NCBI RefSeq assembly: GCF_963877135.1
Contig: NZ_CAWNSW010000141.1
Span: 69,346 to 133,345 of the forward strand
Origin: Stenomitos frigidus_A
GTDB taxonomy: Bacteria; Cyanobacteriota; Cyanobacteriia; Leptolyngbyales; Leptolyngbyaceae
DNA: 64,000 nt
Direction: 5' to 3'
Both the position numbers and the translations under genes were made by a program. Positions 18,542 through 25,812 of the stretch are shown here, piece after piece. The notes below the pieces were generated by a model. The model did no database searches and had not been told where the DNA came from. It saw only the letters and a list, made by a program, of their open reading frames with translations. Numbering within the stretch: the stretch's first letter is position 1; each line of letters begins with the position of its first letter.

Positions 18542-19552
18542 ATGCCCGATCGCTTTGCATTGAATAAAACCGATCTCTGGAGTCGGCGGCACTTACTGAA
18601 AGTGGGTCTGGCCGGAGCCGGAGTCGTTGGTGGCGCGATCGCCTTGCGGACAATGTGGCAACCGCGATCGCACTCAGTGCACATACCAGCGTCACCTGAC
18701 CAGGCAACCGTTGAACCGCAAGGCTTTACGCCACTCAAGACATTGCGTCAGTTTGACTATGGCACTGTCACTACCGAAAACGGGCGTACGGTACGTGAAT
18801 TTCGCGTCGAAGCACAAACGACAACCGTGCAGCTCAATAGCGCCACCTCATTTATCACCTGGAACCTGAACGGACAGGTACCGGGACCCACATTTCGTGC
18901 CACAGAAGGCGATCGCATTCGTGTGATTTTCTACAACCGCGCTGGGCACTCCCATTCCTTGCATTTTCATGGCGTGCATGAGTCGCGCATGGATGGCATC
19001 AAGCCGGTTCGTAATGGCAGCGTGTTTATCTACGAATTCGACGCGGAACCATTTGGTGTGCACCTTTACCATTGTCACGTTGCGCCTGTCGCGCGTCACA
19101 TTGGTAAAGGGCTGTACGGCATGTTCATCGTTGACCCACCAACGCCGCGCCCGCCCGCAGATGAGATGGTGCTGATCATGGCAGGCTACGACGTCAATGG
19201 AGATCACAAAAACGAGCTGTATGCGTTTAATGGGATGCCTCACTACTATATGAAGCACCCTATTACCATTCAGAAAGACCAGCTCGTTCGGCTGTATGTG
19301 CTGAATATGATTGAGTTTGACCCAGTCGCAACGTTTCACCTCCATGCCAATTTGTTTCAGGTCTATCGCACGGGACGGCACTTGCAGCCCGACGACGAAA
19401 CCGATGTCATTACGATGGGAACGGCAGAACGGCACATTCTAGAGTTTTCCTACCGCCATCCTGGCAAGTTTATGTTCCATCCACATCAGGATCCGATCGC
19501 CGAAGCGGGCTGCATGGGCTACTTTAATGTGGTCGATCGTGCAACGACCTAA
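18542..19552 (+). CDS. Tat-exported multicopper oxidase, putative ferroxidase
   Basis: 336-residue periplasmic copper oxidase with a twin-arginine leader (SRRHLLKVGLAGAGVVGGAIA, residues 14-34). Copper-site motifs: HSLHFHGVH near 140, LYHCHVAPVARH near 177, TFHLHANLF near 266 and FMFHPHQDPIAEAG near 312. It is short, with two cupredoxin domains rather than three. Given the FTR1 permease two genes downstream, oxidation of Fe(II) before uptake, as in the fungal Fet3/Ftr1 pair, is the favoured role; a laccase-like or nitrite-reductase-like activity cannot be excluded. The frame is open to 18464 but the ATG at 18542 places the Tat motif correctly. Confidence 0.8.
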   Translation: MPDRFALNKTDLWSRRHLLKVGLAGAGVVGGAIALRTMWQPRSHSVHIPASPDQATVEPQGFTPLKTLRQFDYGTVTTENGRTVREFRVEAQTTTVQLNSATSFITWNLNGQVPGPTFRATEGDRIRVIFYNRAGHSHSLHFHGVHESRMDGIKPVRNGSVFIYEFDAEPFGVHLYHCHVAPVARHIGKGLYGMFIVDPPTPRPPADEMVLIMAGYDVNGDHKNELYAFNGMPHYYMKHPITIQKDQLVRLYVLNMIEFDPVATFHLHANLFQVYRTGRHLQPDDETDVITMGTAERHILEFSYRHPGKFMFHPHQDPIAEAGCMGYFNVVDRATT

Positions 19553-19602
19553 CCCAGGCTGCCTGTTCAACCTTTGCTGAACGCACCCCCCCACTTTTAG
19601 GA

Positions 19603-19620
19603 AAAATTCTCAAGAATTTT
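19603..19620. repeat. 18-bp inverted repeat after the oxidase gene
   Basis: AAAATTCT and AGAATTTT are perfect complements separated by CA. It lies 50 bases after the oxidase stop and about 340 bases before the lipoprotein gene. There is no U-run, so an operator or mRNA structure is as likely as a terminator. A TTGACA hexamer follows at 19632. The rest of 19553-19960 has no supportable gene. Confidence 0.5.
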
Positions 19621-19960
19621 CGGGAATCTTATTGACAAGTGCTACTACAAAGCGTCAAAATTGCTTTCAGAAAAACTACTAAGAATAAATCTCAATAAGC
19701 CTTGCTTGGTTCAGGTCTTTAGCGATGAAACTAAAATGCCAGAACCTGGACGCAAGTCCAGTAGAGGTGAGTTTCAGCATCCATCGGCCAACGGCATTAA
19801 TGTTGCTGAAACATTCCCTGCTCGACGTTCGCATAGATTTGTTTTCCATTCTCTGTCAATGAACCGTCTCGACACGCTCCCATTACAAACTCAAGTATTC
19901 CGTTTGATTGCTGATTGATTTCGTCTCTTGTTGAAATGTTGAAAATAGTTGGATCTAACC

Positions 19961-20977
19961 ATGTCTCTTTTCCGGTTTTTTGCCTTGCTCTTTGCTTCTC
20001 TAAGTTTGACGGTGCTCATTTCATGTACTACACAACCACCTGACACGGCTTCTGCACCGAGCAGTCCTACGCCTGCGCCAAGCAGTATGGCGATGGGCGG
20101 TATGACCCACAGCGGCAAGCCTAAGATCAACATCAACACTGCTATTTTGTCTGAGTTGGATAAGTTCGAAGCGCAATTGGGTGTACCCGCGTTATCCAAC
20201 AAAATTCAGGCAAGTCGCCCCTACGGTAAGCCGGAAGAACTGGTGTCAAAGAATGTGGTAACTCAGGCGCAATTTGACCAAATCAAAGATATGGTGACGA
20301 TCGAGGATGTTGTCCTCACCGGAGAAGCAAAAGATATTGACTACATGACCAAGCTGGGCTTGATGAAAGGGCATATGCTCGTGGCAAAGGAACTGCTGGA
20401 TCTGCAAAAGCCCAATCAAGCAGAGCCACACATTGGGCATCCCGTTGAAGAGATTTATGCGGATGTTGAAGACCAACTCGCCGAGCGGAACGTCAAGGAA
20501 TTCAAAACCACGTTAATCACCTTGCAAGATTTGGTGAAAGCTGGGGCAAAAGATCCCGCTAAAGTCAACAGCGAGTTTAAAACGTCGATGGAGGCAATTG
20601 ATCGCGCGATCGCCACGCTACCCCCTGCGCAACGCCAGTCTCCTAACTTTGTGCTGCAAGTGATCAATGGGTTGTTGGATACAGCGAACTCGGAATATGG
20701 TGCCGCGATCGCCAACGGCAAGATTACCCAGGCGATCGAATATCAGGATTCCCGTGGCTTTGTGGCCTACGCCAATGAACTTTACAGCAGTGTTACGGCG
20801 CAAGTGGAGAAGCAAAGCCCTGAAACGCATAAAGGGATTCAACAGGCGATGGCTGAGCTCAAGCAAGTCTGGCCCGCAGCCCTGCCGCCCGCTGCTGCGG
20901 TCAAAACACCGACTCAAGTATCCCAACTGATTAAAACTGTCGAGATGGACACGCAAAAAGCAGTAAAGACCTCTTAA
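19961..20977 (+). CDS. Lipoprotein with helix-hairpin-helix-like N-terminal part, iron-uptake cluster
   Basis: 338-residue predicted lipoprotein: hydrophobic leader ending in lipobox LISC with Cys22, then a Pro/Ser-rich spacer. Residues about 50-115 (INTAILSELDKFEAQLGVPA, SRPYGKPEELVSKNVVTQAQ) resemble the paired helix-hairpin-helix of ComEA-type proteins. The rest is helical and acidic (LMKGHMLVAKELLDLQ, HPVEEIYADVEDQLAERNVKEF) and recalls helical periplasmic metal-binding partners such as EfeO, though no clear metal motif is visible. Between a multicopper oxidase and an FTR1 permease it is best read as the periplasmic partner that hands over iron. ATG 19961 is chosen because the lipoprotein leader begins there. 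Confidence 0.65.
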   Translation: MSLFRFFALLFASLSLTVLISCTTQPPDTASAPSSPTPAPSSMAMGGMTHSGKPKININTAILSELDKFEAQLGVPALSNKIQASRPYGKPEELVSKNVVTQAQFDQIKDMVTIEDVVLTGEAKDIDYMTKLGLMKGHMLVAKELLDLQKPNQAEPHIGHPVEEIYADVEDQLAERNVKEFKTTLITLQDLVKAGAKDPAKVNSEFKTSMEAIDRAIATLPPAQRQSPNFVLQVINGLLDTANSEYGAAIANGKITQAIEYQDSRGFVAYANELYSSVTAQVEKQSPETHKGIQQAMAELKQVWPAALPPAAAVKTPTQVSQLIKTVEMDTQKAVKTS

Positions 20978-21065
20978 GCTTGTAAGTGTCTGCACGTTTG
21001 TGACAGGCAGGGGCTAGAACACACGAAACACTGCGGCGATTGCCGAGAAAGATGTTACCCCTGTG

Positions 21066-21087
21066 GGGATGCATGGTCGTGCATCCC
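21066..21087. repeat. Hairpin upstream of the FTR1 gene
   Basis: GGGATGCA and TGCATCCC form perfect eight-base arms around a six-base loop, about 90 bases after the lipoprotein stop. No U-run follows, so it may be a processing or stabilising hairpin between the two genes rather than a terminator. Confidence 0.45.
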
Positions 21088-21117
21088 TAGGTAAGGTAGA
21101 AAAAAACGGTGTCATTT

Positions 21118-21147
21118 GTTTTCTAGAATGTCAGTTGTTTTCTAGAA
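21118..21147. promoter_or_regulatory. Duplicated GTTTTCTAGAA palindrome before FTR1, possible operator
   Basis: GTTTTCTAGAA occurs at 21118-21128 and 21137-21147, each containing the palindrome TTCTAGAA. The 19-base period is close to two helical turns, as expected for paired protein sites. It lies 50-80 bases before the FTR1 start. No known regulator is assigned. Confidence 0.4.
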
Positions 21148-21197
21148 ACTGCCCTAGCCCCCGACCGCTTCATTGCAATCCTTTCAAGCGTTGCCTT

Positions 21198-22154
21198 ATG
21201 GACTTTAGCTCTGCCTTACCAACCTTTATCATTACCCTGCGCGAAGGGGTAGAAGCTGCTCTTGTGGTTGGCATTGTGCTCGCCTACCTCAAAAAAGCAA
21301 AACAGTCGCACCTCAATGCGTGGGTCTATGGTGGCATCGCCGGTGGACTGGTCGTGAGTGCACTGGTGGGCATCCTCTTTGGCTTTGTGATTCAGTCTCT
21401 AGGGTCGTCTAACCAAAAATATGCGCCGGTCTTCGAGCCATTGCTAGAAGGGGTGTTTAGTGTCGCAGCGATCGTCATGCTGAGCTGGATGCTGGTGTGG
21501 ATGACCCAACAGGCACGCCTGCTTAAAGGGCAGGTCGAAGGCGCGATCGGCGCCACGCTGAAAGGCGACAATGCAGCCGGGTGGGGCATTTTTGGACTGA
21601 TCTTTTTCGCGGTGCTGCGAGAAGGCTTTGAGACGGTTCTGTTCATCGCAGCGAAGTTTCAACAGGGATTGGTGCCTGCATTGGGAGCCACCGCAGGTAT
21701 TGTCAGCGCAATCGCGATCGGCTTCCTGCTCTTTCGCTGGGGCGTCAAGATCAACCTCCGCGCCTTTTTCCTGGTCATGGGCATTTTTCTGCTGCTGATT
21801 GTGGGAGGGTTGGTTGTTTCTGCTCTGGGGCATTTTGATACAGCGATTAGTACCCTTGCCCAGATGGATCGTCAGTCTGAAGGGCTCTGCTTTTACTACG
21901 AACGGTTTACCAAGTTTCCGTCTTGCGTACTAGGGCCCATGGTCTGGAATACCAGCAAAGTCTTGCCTGACCATCAGTTTCCGGGCGTGATTTTACATAC
22001 GCTGTTTGGCTATGAAGATAAGCTCTATGTGGTGCAGGCAGTGAGTTACGTACTGTTCCTTCTGATCATCGGCGGGGTTTATTTGAAAAGCGTGATGGGT
22101 TGGAAACTAAACTCCACCAAAGCCATCAATGCCGAAACATCGGTAGGGAAATAA
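21198..22154 (+). CDS. FTR1-family high-affinity iron permease
   Basis: 318-residue inner-membrane permease for Fe(III) produced by a ferroxidase. Two iron-translocation motifs are present: REGVE at residues 15-19 (TLREGVEAALVVG) and REGFE near residue 140 (AVLREGFETVLFIAA). Seven hydrophobic helices are evident. A loop near 225-270 with CFYYERFTKFPSCVLGP lies before the last helices. The frame is open to 21063, but the ATG at 21198 gives the typical N-terminus with the first REGxE in helix 1. Together with the upstream oxidase and lipoprotein it forms an oxidase-dependent iron importer by inference. Confidence 0.88.
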   Translation: MDFSSALPTFIITLREGVEAALVVGIVLAYLKKAKQSHLNAWVYGGIAGGLVVSALVGILFGFVIQSLGSSNQKYAPVFEPLLEGVFSVAAIVMLSWMLVWMTQQARLLKGQVEGAIGATLKGDNAAGWGIFGLIFFAVLREGFETVLFIAAKFQQGLVPALGATAGIVSAIAIGFLLFRWGVKINLRAFFLVMGIFLLLIVGGLVVSALGHFDTAISTLAQMDRQSEGLCFYYERFTKFPSCVLGPMVWNTSKVLPDHQFPGVILHTLFGYEDKLYVVQAVSYVLFLLIIGGVYLKSVMGWKLNSTKAINAETSVGK

Positions 22155-22165
22155 CAGTTCCATCG

Positions 22166-22193
22166 GTAGGGACGTTACATGTAACGTCCCTAC
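22166..22193. terminator. 28-bp perfect palindrome between convergent genes
   Basis: A perfect 14+14 palindrome with arms beginning GTAGGGACGTTACA sits between the FTR1 stop (22154) and the stop of the convergent flavoprotein (22205). Its position suits a bidirectional terminator; it has no U-run, and similar GTAGGGACG-type palindromes are interspersed in cyanobacterial genomes. Confidence 0.6.
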
Positions 22194-22204
22194 GAAGGGT
22201 TGGT

Positions 22205-23560
22205 CTAGTCTTCTACCAACAGACGTGCCAGGCTAGGCAACGCTTCGCCGTAGGTGGGGTGAATGTGCACGGACTGTTCTAGCAACTGCCAGGTTGCTCC
22301 CGCTTCCATCAAAGACAGAAAGACGTGTACTAGCTCTGCCGTTTCGTAGCCGACTAGCGTTGCACCCAAAATTTTATCGGTGTCGGTGTCGATGACCATA
22401 CGGTAAAAGCCTAATTCGTGTCCCCATTCGATCGCCCGTGCGATCTGACTCATGGGGAGTACAACACTACGAGCATTCATTCCCTTTTTCTGAGCTTGCT
22501 CCAACGTCATACCCACTCGTCCTACCTGGGGCTCGGTATAGACAGCATACCCAAGGACGCGATCGTGGCGGTTGCGCTGTTCACCCTTGAGAATCGCTTT
22601 GAGACGACGGTAATCTTCCCAGGAAACATGCGTGAAGGCAGGCTGTTTGGCAGCGTCGCCGATCGCATAAACACCCGAACAGGTGGTGTGGAACTGGTCG
22701 TCAATTTTGATAAAGCCTTTGTCGTCTAGCTCAATGCCGCTGGCCGCTACGTTCAGCGCACCTGTATTCGGTTTGCGTCCAATCACCACCAGCAATGCGT
22801 CTCCCTGAAGTTGGTCACCATTGCTTAAAGACAGGGTAAACACGTTGTTCTCATAGGCAACCCGCTCGGCATTAACGCCGAAGTGAAGCTGGATGCCATC
22901 TTGCTTGAACGCTTCCGCTAACGTCTCGCTCACATCGGACTCTTCTTGCCCCAGCACGCGATCGCCTCGCACAATCAGATGCGTTTCACTGCCCAACCGT
23001 GCCAGTCCCTGCCCCAATTCCAGACCGATGTAGCCTGCTCCCAGAACTAACAACCGAGATGGTAGGGTTTTTAGATCAAAAAAGTTTCGGTTGGTGAGGT
23101 AGGGAGTGCCCGCCAGACCAGGCAGATCAGGAACCAACGACGATGTGCCTGTATTGATGACGACGAGAGGCGCTTGAATAGTGACATCACCGCCTTTCAC
23201 CGTGCGTTCATCCACAAACGATGCTTCGGCACAAATAACCCGAACGCCAGCACTTTCCAGACGCTTGTGAACCCCTTGATTGAAGCGATCGCGTATCCCT
23301 CGTACACGCTCCATCACGGCTGGGAAATCGACGTTGACCTGAGTATGAATGCCAAGTTTTTCGGTCTGACGCGCCCGTCCGGCGCCATGCGCTGCTGCCA
23401 GAAACGCCTTTGACGGTGTGCAGCCATAGTTGATGCAGCTACCGCCCAAAGCATCTCGTTCAAACACGACAACCTTGCGGCCTTCTTTGGCATAATCAGC
23501 CGCTAGTGGCACGCCACCCTGACCGCTCCCAATGATCATGACATCTGCTGTTTCTACCAC
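22205..23560 (-). CDS. FAD-dependent disulfide reductase (mercuric/lipoamide reductase-like)
   Basis: 451-residue class I pyridine-nucleotide disulfide oxidoreductase. FAD-binding MIIGSGQGGVPLA lies at the N-terminus; the redox disulfide is GGSCINYGC (Cys near 42 and 47); NAD(P)-binding LVLGAGYIGLELGQGLARLG is in the middle; the second FAD motif is GVYAIGDAA; HIHPTYGEALP near the end supplies the catalytic His. It lacks the N-terminal metal-binding domain and C-terminal vicinal cysteines of true mercuric reductases, so Hg(II) reduction is unlikely. The start is GTG 23560, eight bases after AAGGAGG, rather than the 38-residue longer frame. It converges on the iron cluster; substrate unknown. 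Confidence 0.85.
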   Translation of the reverse strand: MVETADVMIIGSGQGGVPLAADYAKEGRKVVVFERDALGGSCINYGCTPSKAFLAAAHGAGRARQTEKLGIHTQVNVDFPAVMERVRGIRDRFNQGVHKRLESAGVRVICAEASFVDERTVKGGDVTIQAPLVVINTGTSSLVPDLPGLAGTPYLTNRNFFDLKTLPSRLLVLGAGYIGLELGQGLARLGSETHLIVRGDRVLGQEESDVSETLAEAFKQDGIQLHFGVNAERVAYENNVFTLSLSNGDQLQGDALLVVIGRKPNTGALNVAASGIELDDKGFIKIDDQFHTTCSGVYAIGDAAKQPAFTHVSWEDYRRLKAILKGEQRNRHDRVLGYAVYTEPQVGRVGMTLEQAQKKGMNARSVVLPMSQIARAIEWGHELGFYRMVIDTDTDKILGATLVGYETAELVHVFLSLMEAGATWQLLEQSVHIHPTYGEALPSLARLLVED

Positions 23561-23753
23561 TGACTCGCCTCCTTGAAACCATCGCTGTATGAAATGCTTA
23601 CACTTTAAGCTAAAGCTTGCTTGAGAGCAGGCTGAGTAAGGGATTAATGCAGATGTGGCTCGTACTCGTGCCATTTTCTGGGTCGGGACATGGTAGTGCC
23701 ATGGCCCGATCGAATCCTAAATTTACAGGTTATTTAAGTCACGACCCTTAGCG

Positions 23754-24260
23754 TTAGCGCAAATCGATTTTTTCATGTGCAGCAGGGTTCGCTTTTTCGC
23801 CTGTAACGACTGATGTCGCAAACCCGATCGCTTTAGCCACCCAACCTGCGGGAGCATCCCAATATTCTGCCTTCTCCGTGCTGATCTTAAGTAAGGCAAT
23901 ATCGGGTTCATCAACGCCTTGAGGGAACCAGGCTTTCAGGTCAGGTTTCCATAACTCTTGAATTTTGTTGCGATCGGTGACCAGTGCGCCTCTACCGGAT
24001 AACGAGACGTATTGCTGTTTATCGGGTGCGGCAAAGCTGACGTTGACGCGATCGTGGTGCTCGATTTCCACCACTTTATGATCCTTGCCATAGGTGAAGA
24101 ACCACAGGCTGCCATCGGCCTCAATTTGTCCATTGGTTGACATCGGACGACTGCGGAGATTGCCATCATCATCGATCGTCGTCAACATGCAAAAGTAAAT
24201 GTCCTTCATTAACTCGCGTAGCTTTTGCACGGCTTGCGCTTGATCGGTTGCAGTTCCCAT
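23754..24260 (-). CDS. Pyridoxamine 5'-phosphate oxidase-like / general stress protein 26 family
   Basis: 168-residue split-barrel flavin-binding-type protein. Visible family features: LMKDIYFCMLTTIDDDGNLRSRPM, WFFTYGKDHKVVEIE, VNVSFAAPDKQQYVSLSGRG and WFPQGVDEPDIALLKI, the pattern of GSP26-like PNPOx relatives. Such proteins bind FMN, FAD or F420; the cofactor here is not determined. ATG 24260 has GAGG at suitable spacing. It lies about 190 bases upstream, on the same strand, of the disulfide reductase gene, so the two may be co-expressed redox proteins. Confidence 0.82.
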   Translation of the reverse strand: MGTATDQAQAVQKLRELMKDIYFCMLTTIDDDGNLRSRPMSTNGQIEADGSLWFFTYGKDHKVVEIEHHDRVNVSFAAPDKQQYVSLSGRGALVTDRNKIQELWKPDLKAWFPQGVDEPDIALLKISTEKAEYWDAPAGWVAKAIGFATSVVTGEKANPAAHEKIDLR

Positions 24261-24406
24261 CTGTTGTACCTCGCTTGTGTCATCTAAATCGATGCTACGC
24301 AGGATGAGGGGATGGATCGTCTTTCCAGAGAATGGTCTTTGTGGATTGAGTGCGATCGCTCCATGTACAGCCCATACACAGCATATGATTTGGCTCGGAG
24401 TATTTT

Positions 24407-25342
24407 CTATAATCCTGTCACACGCACTCCGACAAACTCACATACTCCTGTCCAAGCTATTTTCTTCTTGTCTGTAACTGGATCGATGTACCAAGCTTGA
24501 CCCCATTGGTAGTTGCAATCCCAATCCTTCGTTACATAGTCACCTTTTTGAAAGTCTACATTTTTTCGTACAGGCCATATTTTTGTCATTTCTGTACCAG
24601 GAGATGTGTAATACAAAATTATCCCCTTAACTTCTTCATATTCTTCCACACAGTCTTCATCCTTATAAATGGGTATACCTGGATGATTGACGGTAATTAC
24701 TTCTACTGGTACTTGACGAAGAGTTTTTAGTAGCTGAAGACCTATATCAAGCACCTTGAAAATAGTACTATGACTTATTTCCACTGATTCGTGAATTATT
24801 TTATTACGAACATCTCTAAACTGATCTAAAGATTCTACTGTATGAGGAGGCAATATGTTTTTGCTAGCCATAAGGCGAATCAGTTGCCTTGGAGAACTCC
24901 TTTGATTAGATCTCAATACGGCAGTTGAAACAGCCAAGACTTTCAATTCCTTCTCAAGTGTTTGAGATAGCTTAAGTAGTGCCGCCAGAGGCTCAGTAGC
25001 AGACAGATCAACGATTTTGTCAATGGCTGCGTCTTGTGTTCCATCTAATGGGTTAGAAGCTACAACGTCTATTGATTCTAACCGATTTTTGTTTGGATCA
25101 GATTCTGACAAATAAGTCGCAGAACTAGATTGTAAAGATTCTCGCTCAGCTTTCTCGACAGTCTCACGAAGTTGTTCAACGTTAGATTCAAGTTCGACTT
25201 CTTGTCCAAGAAGCTTGCCTTTCTTAAGTCGAGTTAACAAGATACGAATCTCAGGACGAAATTTAAGAGCAATTATCAATACAACAATTGGCCAAAGAAG
25301 GTTTGCTAACGCTCCTATTAATTCACTGACGAGCTTAATCAT
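24407..25342 (-). CDS. Membrane-anchored DUF4145/HEPN-like protein, AT-rich
   Basis: 311 residues. N-terminal transmembrane helix (ANLLWPIVVLIIALKF, 12-28), amphipathic linker LLTRLKKGKLLGQEVELE, coiled coil (50-75), then a helical domain at about 130-220 with FRDVRNKIIHESVEIS. RNKIIH fits the Rx4-6H motif of HEPN ribonucleases and of DUF4145 domains. The C-terminal ~90 residues (GIPIYKDEDCVEEYEEV, KNVDFQKGDYVTKDWDC) are not recognised. Base composition is visibly more AT-rich than the flanks, hinting at transfer. HEPN proteins of this kind often act in defence or stress; that role is inference. Confidence 0.65.
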   Translation of the reverse strand: MIKLVSELIGALANLLWPIVVLIIALKFRPEIRILLTRLKKGKLLGQEVELESNVEQLRETVEKAERESLQSSSATYLSESDPNKNRLESIDVVASNPLDGTQDAAIDKIVDLSATEPLAALLKLSQTLEKELKVLAVSTAVLRSNQRSSPRQLIRLMASKNILPPHTVESLDQFRDVRNKIIHESVEISHSTIFKVLDIGLQLLKTLRQVPVEVITVNHPGIPIYKDEDCVEEYEEVKGIILYYTSPGTEMTKIWPVRKNVDFQKGDYVTKDWDCNYQWGQAWYIDPVTDKKKIAWTGVCEFVGVRVTGL

Positions 25343-25429
25343 TTGAAGCCATTGACGTTATTTTGATGAGTGATGCAAGAGCAAAGTAGCTTAATTCTGC
25401 ATCAATGCTAGCACTTCAATCTTAACTTT

Positions 25430-25462
25430 GTAGGGTGTGTTAGGCATTGCTGTAACGCACCA
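25430..25462 (+). repeat. 33-bp interspersed repeat (copy 1)
   Basis: Starts GTAGGGTGTGTTAGGCA and ends GTAACGCACCA. The reverse complement of 43142-43174 matches it at 30 of 33 positions. Both copies are intergenic. This type of GTAGGGTGTGTTAGG / GTAACGCACC repeat is familiar from many cyanobacterial genomes. Confidence 0.75.
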
Positions 25463-25595
25463 TTAATAGCAATTTTGTGCGATGCGCTAACGCTAACAGC
25501 ACCCCACAAAGTTATCCACAGCTTTTTTTGGCTCTATTTAAAAGTAGGAGATTATTCAGGCTTTCCTCGTGTAATTTAAGCGATTGCTCGACAAG

Positions 25596-25806
25596 ATTAC
25601 TCACCTGACTGCCTGACACATCTCTGCGCTTGGCGGTTGAAACCGCAGCTACAGGAGCAAAACCTGCCTCCGCAGGTTCTCAACCCCTTGTTGATGCTAG
25701 TCCGCGGAGGCGGACTTCGTTGTTGTAGGCGCAATTTTAATCGCCAGCCCCAAGCCATAGTAGACGGAGGTTTGAGGCACTTATGTCAGGCAGTCAGGAT
25801 TACTCA
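25596..25806. mobile_element. 195-bp MITE with 15-bp terminal inverted repeats and 8-bp target duplication
   Basis: Perfect terminal inverted repeats CCTGACTGCCTGACA (25604-25618) and TGTCAGGCAGTCAGG (25784-25798) bound the element. ATTACTCA flanks it directly on both sides (25596-25603 and 25799-25806) as an 8-bp target-site duplication. Inside are three palindromic stems: GCGGTTGAAACCGC, CCTGCCTCCGCAGG and AGTCCGCGGAGGCGGACT. No frame could encode a transposase, so movement would need one in trans. It inserted just past the stop of the PBP gene (25813). Confidence 0.88.
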
Positions 25807-25812
25807 CTCCTG

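Noticed and set aside
19661..19918. 85-codon plus-strand frame before the lipoprotein
   Set aside because: Begins with ATG-like TTG context, no recognisable domain, and sits in promoter-like AT-rich sequence.
22205..23560. Mercuric reductase
   Set aside because: Lacks the metal-binding N-terminal domain and C-terminal Cys pair; only the general flavoprotein fold is supported.
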